Source: Haematococcus lacustris
Taxonomy: Eukaryota > Chlorophyta > Chlorophyceae > Chlamydomonadales > Haematococcaceae
Direction: 5' to 3'
Assembly (NCBI GenBank): GCA_030144725.1
Contig: JASKMD010000026.1
Coordinates: 976,750 to 1,040,749, forward strand
Length of the DNA stretch: 64,000 bases
Made by a program: the position numbers and the translations under genes
Part shown: piece after piece, positions 16,537 to 27,100 of the stretch
Numbering within the stretch: position 1 is the stretch's first letter
Layout of the letters: each line of letters opens with the position of its first letter
The notes under the pieces: generated by a model
The model's input: the letters and a program-made list of their open reading frames with translations, nothing else
What the model was told of the DNA's origin: nothing
Database searches by the model: none

Positions 16537-17064
16537 CTTGGCCCAGAACGAAGCCACCACGCGCATCTTGCCACAGTACAGCGTGAACTTGGCGTTGGCC
16601 TAGCGCGGTTTCGAGACCTCTGCCCACATGGCGTCGTACGTCGCCAGGACTGTGTCGGCGAACCGCCGGTACGAGGCCAGCGAGCTGGGCTTGCTGCTGA
16701 CCCGCGACAGGGCTGTGAGCTGCGGCTTCACCTTGGCCAGCCACGTCTTGGTCGCCTGGGCCTGCCGCGTAATGCCGCTGTCCCGGTAGTACTGACCGGC
16801 TGTAAGCTTCCAGTGCCGCACGGACACCACTGTGCCGGCAGCGCTGCGCTCCTCGTGCGCCACAGTGGCCATGTTGCTTTTGCCGGGGTCCACGCCAAGC
16901 CACTCCGCGTGAAGATGGGCCAGTGGGTTGACTGCGCCCAAGCCCCTGCCCATCCGCGGCAGCTCTGCAGTTGGAGCTGCAGGCTTGGGCCGCAGGAACA
17001 TCACGGTGATGGCGACTCCATCGGTGTGCACGATTTGTGCGAATTTGTGACGCCATGTCAACGG
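16537..17064 (-). pseudogene. Fanzor-like RuvC nuclease fragment (copy F1), interrupted by the LINE
   Basis: This exon of 176 codons runs from a TTGCAG acceptor at 17065 to a GTAAGG donor at 16536. It encodes FAQIVHTDGVAITVMFLRP, the TDG block usual in Fanzor/TnpB proteins, and then EWLGVDPGKSNMATVAHEE, the RuvC-I motif with its catalytic Asp. It ends FTLYCGKMRVVASFWAK. A TAG stop interrupts it just before that block (KPR-stop-ANAKF), where a Trp codon would fit. The following intron matches the intron of copy F4 until 16415, where the LINE begins, so the RuvC-II/III exons are cut off. Fanzors are eukaryotic RNA-guided DNA nucleases related to TnpB. This copy is dead. Confidence 0.82.
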
Positions 17065-17109
17065 CTGCAACAAGGAGGATTTGGACCCCCAGTCAGATGT
17101 AGGGAGCGC

Positions 17110-17172
17110 AATCTAGCCTAGATCTAGCCTAGATCTAGGCTAGTCAAATCTAGGCTAGATCTAGGCTAGATT
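17110..17172. repeat. Perfect 23-bp inverted repeat, CTAG-rich
   Basis: The arms 17110-17132 and 17150-17172 are exact reverse complements separated by 17 nt, built from repeats of ATCTAGCCTAG. It lies about 45 bp upstream of the F1 exon. A related CTAG/TCGAG-rich stretch lies at 17578-17650. The rest of 17173-17799 shows no gene. Confidence 0.85.
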
Positions 17173-17799
17173 GACTAGACTAGACGGGTTTTTTCAAATG
17201 GAATGATTTTCACTCCGCCCGCAGGTAGGCTAGAGACGTCTATCTGCCCGCCTGCAAGGCACTATGTAACTATGTGTTGCGAGGTCAGAATGCGAGGTTG
17301 GCTGAGTGTGGCATAAGTGTGTCATCGACAGCCTCGTTGTCGCGCAGTGGTAATGCATTGTACTTACATCGTGACGACGTCGTAAAGAACTAAAACATGA
17401 AAAGAAGAACAGCCATTGCAAACATGATAGCCTCTGTCTAAAGGAAAACCAACTTTAACCGGGAAACCAACTTTAACCGCCAACCCAGCAAGGCCAGCAA
17501 ATCGATCTGAGCTGCGCCATAACGTCCATACAGGTGCCTGAAGCAGGTGCGCTAGTCAAATGCACATTTCATGCCCATCTAGACTGACTAGTCTAGTCGA
17601 GTCGAGACGTCATCTCGACGAGGCGAGACGAGATGACTAGGCTAGACGAGTTGCGCTCCTTAGTCAGATGGCCCCAACATGGGGTTGGTAAACTTCATGC
17701 AATACTCTCTCAAATCTGCACCGTTTTCGACAGTGATTAGCACATTGGCCACTGCGGACCACACCGCGTCTCCTGGCAAGCGGCGCGTTAACCCAACTC

Positions 17800-19613
17800 G
17801 GGGCGGGGCGGGGCGGGGCGGGGCGGGGCGGGGCGGGGCGGGGCGGGGCGGGGCGGGGCGGGGCGGGGCGGGGCGGGGCGGGGCGGGGCGGGGCGGGGCG
17901 GGGCGGGGCGGGGCGGGGCGGGGCGGGGCGGGGCGGGGCGGGGCGGGGCGGGGCGGGGCGGGGCGGGGCGGGGCGGGGCGGGGCGGGGCGGGGCGGGGCG
18001 GGGCGGGGCGGGGCGGGGCGGGGCGGGGCGGGGCGGGGCGGGGCGGGGCGGGGGCGGGGCGGGGCGGGGCGGGGCGGGGCGGGGCGGGGCGGGGCGGGGC
18101 GGGGCGGGGCGGGGCGGGGCGGGGCGGGGCGGGGCGGGGCGGGGCGGGGCGGGGCGGGGCGGGGCGGGGCGGGGCGGGGCGGGGCGGGGCGGGGCGGGGC
18201 GGGGCGGGGCGGGGCGGGGCGGGGCGGGGCGGGGCGGGGCGGGGCGGGGCGGGGCGGGGCGGGGCGGGGCGGGGCGGGGCGGGGCGGGGCGGGGCGGGGC
18301 GGGGCGGGGCGGGGCGGGGCGGGGCGGGGCGGGGCGGGGCGGGGCGGGGCGGGGCGGGGCGGGGCGGGGCGGGGCGGGGCGGGGCGGGGCGGGGCGGGGC
18401 GGGGCGGGGCGGGGCGGGGCGGGGCGGGGCGGGGCGGGGCGGGGCGGGGCGGGGCGGGGCGGGGCGGGGCGGGGCGGGGCGGGGCGGGGCGGGGCGGGGC
18501 GGGGCGGGGCGGGGCGGGGCGGGGCGGGGCGGGGCGGGGCGGGGCGGGGCGGGGCGGGGCGGGGCGGGGCGGGGCGGGGCGGGGCGGGGCGGGGCGGGGC
18601 GGGGCGGGGCGGGGCGGGGCGGGGCGGGGCGGGGCGGGGCGGGGCGGGGCGGGGCGGGGCGGGGCGGGGCGGGGCGGGGCGGGGCGGGGCGGGGCGGGGC
18701 GGGGCGGGGCGGGGCGGGGCGGGGCGGGGCGGGGCGGGGCGGGGCGGGGCGGGGCGGGGCGGGGCGGGGCGGGGCGGGGCGGGGCGGGGCGGGGCGGGGC
18801 GGGGCGGGGCGGGGCGGGGCGGGGCGGGGCGGGGCGGGGCGGGGCGGGGCGGGGCGGGGCGGGGCGGGGCGGGGCGGGGCGGGGCGGGGCGGGGCGGGGC
18901 GGGGCGGGGCGGGGCGGGGCGGGGCGGGGCGGGGCGGGGCGGGGCGGGGCGGGGCGGGGCGGGGCGGGGCGGGGCGGGGCGGGGCGGGGCGGGGCGGGGC
19001 GGGGCGGGGCGGGGCGGGGCGGGGCGGGGCGGGGCGGGGCGGGGCGGGGCGGGGCGGGGCGGGGCGGGGCGGGGCGGGGCGGGGCGGGGCGGGGCGGGGC
19101 GGGGCGGGGCGGGGCGGGGCGGGGCGGGGCGGGGCGGGGCGGGGCGGGGCGGGGCGGGGCGGGGCGGGGCGGGGCGGGGCGGGGCGGGGCGGGGCGGGGC
19201 GGGGCGGGGCGGGGCGGGGCGGGGCGGGGCGGGGGCGGGGCGGGGCGGGGCGGGGCGGGGCGGGGCGGGGCGGGGCGGGGCGGGGCGGGGCGGGGCGGGG
19301 CGGGGCGGGGCGGGGCGGGGCGGGGCGGGGCGGGGCGGGGCGGGGCGGGGCGGGGCGGGGCGGGGCGGGGCGGGGCGGGGCGGGGCGGGGGGGCGGGGCG
19401 GGGCGGGGCGGGGCGGGGCGGGGCGGGGCGGGGCGGGGCGGGGCGGGGCGGGGCGGGGCGGGGCGGGGCGGGGCGGGGCGGGGCGGGGCGGGGCGGGGCG
19501 GGGCGGGGCGGGGCGGGGCGGGGCGGGGCGGGGCGGGGCGGGGCGGGGCGGGGCGGGGCGGGGCGGGGCGGGGCGGGGCGGGGCGGGGCGGGGCGGGGCG
19601 GGGCGGGGCGGGG
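17800..19613. repeat. (GGGGC)n array, about 1.8 kb
   Basis: Roughly 363 copies of a GGGGC pentamer have only three visible irregularities: five G at 18050-18054, five G at 19231-19235 and seven G at 19387-19393. Long open frames in several phases are products of the repeat. The G strand should form G-quadruplexes very readily. Confidence 0.98.
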
Positions 19614-19637
19614 ATATACATGCAACCCGCTACCCAG

Positions 19638-20090
19638 CAACAACGTGCGAGTACCTACAACAACGTGCGAGTACCTACAACAACGTGCGAGTACCTTTTG
19701 GCTTCACCTACAAGACTTCACCCTAGCCCATCCCAACCCTCCTGGCTGGAACCTCCCCCATCCCCATCCCTTCATCTCTACTTAAGACGGATCCCTTAGT
19801 GTCACTTTCCCGGTTACTCCTCCTAGTCCCTCTGACTCATAGCGTGTTTCACTCCCCTCTCCTTTCTAGCCCTCCTAACTTTTGCATCCTTACTAGCCCT
19901 CCAACCTTTTGCGCCCCTTGCTCCTCCGCTTCTCTGACTTCACCGCTTCTCGAGGTCTCTCACCCGCTCCCTTTAGCTCCCTTCCCCTTCCTTCTCTGAG
20001 TTCTTTCTCTTCTAGGTAGTTCCCCTTCTCTTTCCTTTTTTCTCTGTTCTCTCCTAAGTCTTTTACCTTTGGAGGTTGGCTTGTATCCAC
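19638..20090. repeat. 20-bp triplicate followed by a polypyrimidine stretch
   Basis: Three copies of CAACGTGCGAGTACCTACAA (19638-19696, the last partial) are followed by about 390 bp of strongly C/T-rich plus-strand sequence. No gene was recognised from here to the relic at 20632. Confidence 0.7.
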
Positions 20091-20631
20091 CCGAGCCCTA
20101 CCTCCTTAGTGTAACAACTACTACCTACAGCCTTCTCACCCCCAACAGGGCAAGGGCGGCCCAGGTCACGGCCCAAGCCCAGGCTGGTTGCTGGACATGG
20201 ATGCGAGGCATAGTGTGGCAAGCTTTGGGGGAGTGCAGGTGGAATGTTCTCATGAACTCATGAACGCATCCAGGAACAGCTCAAACAGCATGAGGTAGCC
20301 TGCTGCCTGGGCACATGAGCTCAGAGCTGGCCTTGATTGAAGAGGACCTGGACTTCTTGCTGGGAGGTGAAAAAGAACATGACTAAACATGAGTTATAGC
20401 TACGAGTAATAGCATGTAGGGATAGCATGCAACACGTGGATTGCAGGGTGGTACAGGAGACCTGAACCCGCACACGTCAAGCATAGGTTCTAGTTCCAGC
20501 ACACTGTCTTTGCGCCTTCCCCTGACTGGGGGCTTCTGCACAGCAGCTGCCAAGCCGCACGCCCACAGCAAGCATTCCCCACGAACTTCACCAACCCCAG
20601 GGTGACCAGAGCCTGATCAAGGACATGGCCT

Positions 20632-20694
20632 GACTTCATGTATGCTGATGACCTGACCTTGGTGTACACCTCTGCCCATGGACAGCAGAGGTAG
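20632..20694 (+). pseudogene. Relic of a LINE reverse transcriptase
   Basis: Twenty codons read DFMYADDLTLVYTSAHGQQR and then a stop. YADD is the catalytic motif of reverse transcriptase, and the surrounding residues fit non-LTR enzymes. The frame is broken immediately upstream (GCC TGA) and no other RT motif was found nearby. Confidence 0.6.
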
Positions 20695-20865
20695 ATAGGA
20701 AGCACATCACAGTCCGTGTGGTCAAGTCCAAGGCGCTGGTACCTCACAGTCCGCTCTCAGTCAAACAAAACTCATTCAACATGGAACAACATGTTTGACT
20801 GTGGGTAACCTCGCTCAGGTACTCCAATCAAGTTGAAGCGTCCTCGGTCGCACCCTTGGTGAGTG

Positions 20866-20973
20866 CAAACCCCACTCCGGTGGCACTTTCCCATCAGACC
20901 ACTGGGCACCTCATCAAAACCAACAGCTTAATGCTTAAAAGGCTAACAGCCTGTGTAACCTACTAGGCCCTAC
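20866..20973 (-). ncRNA. Conserved block 3' of Fanzor copy F2, possible omega-RNA region
   Basis: Starting at the stop codon of F2, about 105 bp on the minus strand aligns well with the block 3' of F3 (43814-43921). Shared words include AGGGCCTAGTAG, CAGGCTGT.AGCCTTTT, GCCCA.TGGTC and TGCCACC. Conservation beyond the coding region is what a guide (omega) RNA overlapping the 3' end would give. It could equally be a shared 3' untranslated region. Transcription is not shown. Confidence 0.35.
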
Positions 20974-21194
20974 GTGTTGTTGCGGGCCCGGCCATCAATG
21001 CCCCGCCGGTACTCTGCAGCCTCTGCCTGGCCTTGGGCAGCCGGTCATTGACCCGCTTGTAGCGCTGCTGGTACTCCTTGCCAATCGGGGGCAGAGCCTC
21101 ACGCACCTCCCAGCTGCACAGCTCCAGGGGGCGCTGCATGCTCTCCCCATTGCGCTGGAAGTTGAGGCAGGGGTTGGTGTCCCGGTCCAACCAC
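20963..21194 (-). pseudogene. Fanzor-like C-terminal exon (copy F2)
   Basis: A single exon follows a GGGGCAG acceptor at 21195. It encodes RWLDRDTNPCLNFQRNGES, with the RuvC-III DRD..N motif intact, and then PLELCSWEVREALPP and KEYQQRYKRVNDRLPKARQR up to a TAG stop. It resembles F3 most closely (same NPCLNFQ block). No upstream exons were found: the sequence above 21200 runs into the shared repeat and the 2.5-kb TIR element. It is therefore a fragment, or its 5' part has been displaced. Confidence 0.75.
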
Positions 21195-21270
21195 CTGCCC
21201 CATGGGGGGGCCTGGGGTCAACCAGAGTGCCGGCAACCGGAGTGGGGCGGATGTGATGTCCATAACATAA

Positions 21271-23762
21271 GTCGTCGGACATTTCCCCCCCCATCGATCC
21301 CGCCTCGATTGCGGACCGATAGGGGGGTTCGACGCCGACTGAATTCGGCCCATTGCGTTGATGGGGTTAGGTGATCGATTCGATGGGGGTATCGATTTTT
21401 GAGATTTCGAGGTCTGTTCGAGGCCTGTTCGAGTCGGTTGCATCCATCGAATCGATGGGGGATCGATAATTGTAAAGCTTAATGCCAAAGCACAAGACCT
21501 ACGGGAATGCTGACTGCACTAGCGCCCCGCAACACAACACCAACAATAACACCATCACCAAGGCCAACACAACATTACCACCACCGACAACTCAACAACA
21601 AGCCATGTCGCACACCAAGCACGGACTGGCAACCACCCAAGTGCCTGGCTTGGCTTGGCTGTCCCACTGGCTTGGCTGTCCCCTTGAGAGAAGGATGGGA
21701 TGGTCATTGTTGTGTGTGGGCATGACATGGCTAGTGAGGGTTGTGTTGGCTGCTACTACTAGCGCTGGCTCCAGGCTGACCGCTCCAGGCTGCCCAGGCT
21801 GCCCACTCCAAGCGCTCCAGGCTGCCCGCTCCAGGCTGCATAGGGGGTTGCGTACTGGTGGTGGTGGTGGGACAGCAGAGGGACGGAGGACGAGGCCAAG
21901 GGGCAGGAGGCCAGCTGGGCTGGGTGTCAGCCACTTACCGGCAGGTGGTTAGCCACTTCTTAGAGGTGTTAGGGAGAAGAGGGACAAGAGGGGGCTTCCT
22001 CCTGGCTGCTGGGTAGGGTAGGGAGGGGACTCCGAAAGTGAGGGGGAGGGGGAAAATGGGGGCGTAGGAGACTTGGAGGTGTTGGTGATGGGACAGGGTA
22101 GGGTTAGGGGGAAGGGGCCAAGGGGTTGGAGTGTGACTGTTAGACCTGCAGCAAGCAAGGGGCATGCTTGTGATCAACAAACAAGGACATGCATGACTAG
22201 AGGTGGGCAGGCTGGTCAAACACCCCAACAACATTTGCACTCACCTTGGCTCTTGGCTGCTGGCAGGGGAGGGGAGGGGAGGGGAGGGGAGGGGAGGGGA
22301 GGGGAGGGGAGGGGAGGGGAGGGGAGGGGAGGGGAGGGGAGGGGAGGGGAGGGGAGGGGAGGGGAGGGGAGGGGAGGGGAGGGGAGGGGAGGGGAGGGGA
22401 GGGGAGGGGAGGGGAGGGGAGGGGAGGGGGGGGGAGGGGAGGGGAGGGGAGGGGAAGGGATGGGGGAGGGGAGGTGCTGGTGGTAGTGGAAAGGGTAATG
22501 GGTGCGACCATTAGAACCTGCAAAAAAAACAAGGGCATGACAGCGGTCAGACCAGGTACATGGAGCCACACATTTGCAAAGGCTAGCCACTCACAATTCG
22601 CTAGGTGAAGTGTGTGAGGGGGGGGGAAATGGGGTTTGGTGTGGGGTGAGGGGGGGGGCGGCAAGGGGGGGAGGTTGTTGCTCATCGCTGCCGCTTCCAA
22701 CTGCTCCTTGCTGCTCATGGCTGCTTATGGCTGCACTGCCAAGCTTCTTGGATTCTGGCTTACGACTGCCCTTGATCTCCAGGCTCCTCCAATCCACTTC
22801 CATCTCCAATCCACTTCACCTGCAAGCAATCCATGCAACATGAGAGACACATTCTTTACCAATAGTTGCTATCTCGGCTTTGTATTTGTCGATGATCATC
22901 GTACCTTCCCGGTGCTACTTGGGGTAGGCTGTGGAAGCTCCTCCGTTAATGCACGTCAAATCTTCTGTCTGACTGGATTTCTTCTTCAGCTACAAGGCAC
23001 TCAACATGAGCCACGAAATTGATGAGCGCCGCACCTTGCTCCTCACAGTGCACCTTTCCCCTGGCTTACTATTCTTTCTCCTCGCTGCCCCTTGCTCCTT
23101 TCGCTCAACCTGGTCGCAGGCTTGCTATGGCTGCTGGCTGGCGACGCCTGGTTTGCTCGTAGCTACGCTTTTGGCTGCGGATTGTTCCTGGCTGCTCCTG
23201 GCTCCTCCTGGCTGCCAGCTTCTCCTGGCTGCTAGCTCCTCCTGGATGCGTGTTTGGTGTGGCAGTGTGCTGTCCTTCGCGATCCCTTTGCTTCCTTCGC
23301 GCTTCCTTTGCGAAACATACATGCAACCTGAAAGTTTGAAACCTTGGGGCATACCGTGTGGTTAACAACGACCTGACATGCTGTTTGCCGGTCTCGCCCG
23401 TCTCAGCCCATCGGTCGGCAGCTTTCAACCAACTTCGACCGCAATCGACCCTATTTCGATGACCCTGTCGACTTTGCAACGATCGACAGGTTTCGTTGAC
23501 CCGGGGGAAGTCTCTGGCGGCCAGCCCATCGATTGCTCGGCAGCTTTCAACCAGCTTGGACCGCAATCGATCCTATTTCGATGACCCCATCGATTTTGCT
23601 ACAATCGACAGGTTTCGATGACCCTGGGAAAGTCTCTGGCGGCCACCCAACATATTTCGATCAGCTTCGACCGCCTTCGATCGCAATCGATCCCCTTTCG
23701 ATGACCCCATCGAATTTGCAAAAATCGACAGGTTTCGATGACCCGGGGGAAAATGTCCGACG
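21271..23762. mobile_element. 2.49-kb non-autonomous TIR element with 8-bp duplication
   Basis: The ends are inverted copies of CGTCGGACATTT(T)CCCCC. Both are directly flanked by TAACATAA (21263-21270 and 23763-23770), an apparent 8-bp target duplication. The left end carries two extra bases (GT) before the repeat. Sub-terminal regions on both sides are unusually rich in ATCGAT/TCGA words. The interior holds a GGGGA array, a G-rich stretch and three tandem copies of a ~120-bp TCGA-rich unit (about 23410-23760), and no recognisable transposase. Eight-base duplications fit hAT or Kolobok-like families, but the termini are not typical CAGGG-type hAT ends. Confidence 0.68.
22266..22460. repeat. 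(GGGGA)n array
   Basis: About 39 copies of GGGGA, with one C-free irregularity near 22429, lie inside the 2.5-kb TIR element. Confidence 0.95.
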
Positions 23763-23771
23763 TAACATAAT

Positions 23772-23776
23772 TTACA
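23772..23776 (-). terminator. Candidate poly(A) signal TGTAA for the CFAP119-like gene
   Basis: TGTAA on the minus strand lies about 345 bp past the stop codon at 24122, just outside the TIR element. TGTAA is the usual poly(A) signal in volvocine green algae. The use of this one is inferred only from position. Confidence 0.35.
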
Positions 23777-24121
23777 AAGCCAACAACCAGACAAAACTGC
23801 TCAAACTGGTTCCTCAAGCTGGGTCCTCGGTTTGTTATACGCGCATTGCACCACCTGGCATGCTAGCGACTGACAGCTCACCCCGATTCACTCCCGGTTG
23901 GACCCAACAGGCTATAGCTGAGCACCACGACTTTTAGACACAGGAGCAAGTGTGGAGCATAGCATGGAGCTCTGGATCAGGTAGAGACGATCGTCTATAG
24001 AACAGACCGGTTGTGAAGAACTGACAGCTGTGGCTGTGGTACGAGCTGAGCTCATCTCTCTTGGTCAAGGGCGGACGGCTGAAGGGCGAACAGCTGGTAT
24101 CATCAGGCATGGCACGCAACC

Positions 24122-27100
24122 TCACTTCTTTGCACTTGCTGGGGCGGCTTGGGGAGCAGCCGGCGGTGTTGTTGCACGGCTCTCTAACTCCCGGATGCGT
24201 GCAAGAAGGGCCTCCTGCACGCATGGCAGGCAGGCAGCCCCAGCAGCCGCCGTCTGCCCTTCACTACAAGAAGAAGAAGAAGAAGAAGAACAGGGCTGCG
24301 AGCGAGAGTGTGAAGGTGTGAAAGGGAGTGAGAGGCAGGGAGAGGCTGGTGCGTGGCCGAAAGAGGGGACGAGCGGGAGGTTGCAATAGCTGTTGGTGGC
24401 TGGCTGTAGCTGCGGGCCAGCTGGCTGGTGTGCTCGGCCCACCCCCTTCCGCGGCAAGGCTGGTGGGTATGGGTCGGGCTGGGCTGGGCTAGACTGGATG
24501 TTGTACTGGCCCACCCATGCCTGCCCATCCCCACTGAAAACCACCTCCCTGCTGATTGAGATATGCCTCAGTCTGCCACCCCACCCTGACCTCAACCAAA
24601 CCTTGACTCCTGATTGAGAGTAGTGGGTTGAGGCAGCAGCAGCTTAGTCGGTGTTGACTGCATGCTTGTGGGCTGAAGCGTCTGGACCCTGCCTTGCACT
24701 CTGACCAGCCATGACCAGTGCTCTGTGCCATTGATTGAGAGCGGGGACCTTTGTGCCACAAGCTGCGTTGCCAAGCCTCTCCACAGCAGGTTCCTCAATC
24801 ACATTGGTAGAAACATAACGCACCTCACACACCTGATGCAGCTGGTGCCTGTCTCTCATGCATCAGATGTGCGCCATGCCCGCCTCACACCACGACTCAC
24901 CGCCTTTACCTGCCTCACCCCTGTACCTGCCTCACTCTTTGACCCGCTTCACCACTGAACCCACCTCACTCCTTTACCCGCCTCACTCCTGAACCCGCCT
25001 TACTTTTTGACCCGCCTCACCCCTGAACCCGCCTCACTCTTTGACCTGCCTCACTCCTTTACCCGCCTCACCCCTGTACCCGCCTCACTCTTTGACCCGC
25101 TTTATCACTGAACCCGCCTCACTCCTTTACCCGCCTCACCCTTGTATCCGCCTCACCTCCTTGTCACGGTATTCAACAGACAGCGCTGCTTTCTCGGATT
25201 CCAGGCGAGCTCCCACTAGGTGCTCTATCGCCTCCTCCAGCGTGGCTGGTTTCTGCCCATGCAAGCATGCAGCCGTGCATGACCAGTGGGGCAGCAGCAG
25301 GGCAGCACCACAGGGAGACAGGGACAGGGGAGGCCCAGACTCCTAGGGCCGCTCTGAGGGCTGGGTGGCAAGACAAAGCTACAGCCTCAGCGTACAGCCC
25401 CTGCCTTCCCTTGGTTTGAGCAGGACAAGGTGGGGTGATGGCACCACCTTGGCCGTCAGCTGTCAAGCGCCCACTCTAGGAGTTTGGATAGTCTGCATCA
25501 CTGCTGGCGATGCAGTGCAGCTGCTGGTGACGAGGTTCAGTATAGCGTATGTGAAGCGCACGCATTGGAACCAGCTGCATCACAATGCTCTGCAGCTGGG
25601 TGTGATGGTGCAGTGTGGCAGGAGGAAGGTGAGGCTTGGCTTGGCGGCTGGCTTCAGGCTGGGCAAGGCAGGACAGTAAGCAGACAAGCCTGCAGTAGCA
25701 CCCCCTCTCCTCTTGACGGGATGGAGCTTGGAGCCGTGCTGGGAAGCTGTGGGTGGGCATTGCGTGTGTGACCCTCTTTCAGCCCACACTCTGAACTGGG
25801 TGAAGCTGATGGCACGCTGCTGTGGCAAGACCTGTTGTGGCGGCGCACCTTTGCCAGCTGTTCTTTCCGTAGCCGTGCTGCCTCCGCTGCTTGCGCCGCC
25901 TCTGATGCTTGCAGGGCTGCCTCCGCAGCGGCTGCCTGGGCTTGCGCTGCCTGCTGAGCTGCTGTCTCCACAGCCAGGAGCTCCCCCTTTCTGAGCAGGG
26001 CACACAACAGGACCCGCAGCATCAGCAGTGGCAGTGGGGTAGTACCAGGAAGAGCAGCAGTGCCCAACATCTGCCACAGCCTGCTCAGAATCTGATAAAC
26101 ATGGTCAGCCTGGGTGAGTGGACAACAGCGACGAGGGCAGGAGGGGCAGCGAGTCAGTGGCTCAGTGCTGCGAGCAGTAGCAGTCATTTGTAAGCTTCCT
26201 CATGGCCAGCCTGCAATGATCGCCAGGGGCTGTGTGACCAGCTACGGGCCAAGCTCCTATCACACCGCGTCATCACCACCAGCTGCAGAGCATTGTAATG
26301 CAGACTGCTCCAATCCATGCATTCTGTGCACCCTATGTTGGGCTTTATCATCACCAGGGCTGGAGCATTGGCAGCAGTGATGCAGAATGTCTTGAGCCCC
26401 TAGCATGGAAGGGTGGCCAAGCAGCCTGACCGCTGACAGCTCTGATGTCAGTGATGAAGTCTGAGCCGGTGTGCCCTGCTCGCTCACATGGAGGCCTGCC
26501 ACTCCGCCTCAGGCATCGCTTCCTCAAACGACGGCACCACCGCCGTCTCCACCATCAGGCTGGCAGAGCACTCAGTGAGCTCCTGGTCTGTTGAAAACAC
26601 GTGGGCGTACAGGCGGTGGTGGCGGAAGAAGGTGCGTGCGAAGAAGCGAGCAGCTTGCGACACCTGCATGGGCAGGCTGGCAGGTTGCTTTGGGCCAGTG
26701 TTTCAAGGGCGCTAGGCCTGCTAGGACTGCTAGGAGCGTTTGGGGCGCTCAGCGCTAGGCCAGTCTGGCAGTGGGCAGTGAATGGGGGGTGGGTGGGAAG
26801 CAGTGAGACCTAGGCAGACTAGTGACTCGCTGCCTGTTGCCGCATGACATGCACGCCGCACAGCAAAGTGTACCACGCAGTCCTGGCAGCTGGGAGTGAT
26901 GCAGCAAGGCCTGCTCCCAAGGTGGGTCTCAGGGCCTCCCTCCAGCACCACAAGGGGTGGCTCCGGCCTGGGAGGGGAGGCCCAGCGTGGCCCAGAAAGG
27001 CTGTGCCCATGGTATGACTAGAGCCTGCCAAGCTGTAGGGGTTAGAGGTGTGTGTGGGAAAGTGTGTAGGGGGTTGAAAGCAAGCAGGGCTTGGTCGTGG

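Noticed and set aside
17318..17385. tRNA-like A-box sequence (GTCGCGCAGTGGTAATGC)
   Set aside because: No B-box or cloverleaf could be drawn downstream.
17660..19799. Open frames of 650-706 codons on both strands (RPAPP and AGRGG repeats)
   Set aside because: They are translations of the GGGGC array with short unique ends; every phase is open because the pentamer contains no stop.
22197..22718. Ser/Pro-rich and Gly-rich frames across the GGGGA array
   Set aside because: Low-complexity translations of the repeat inside the TIR element.
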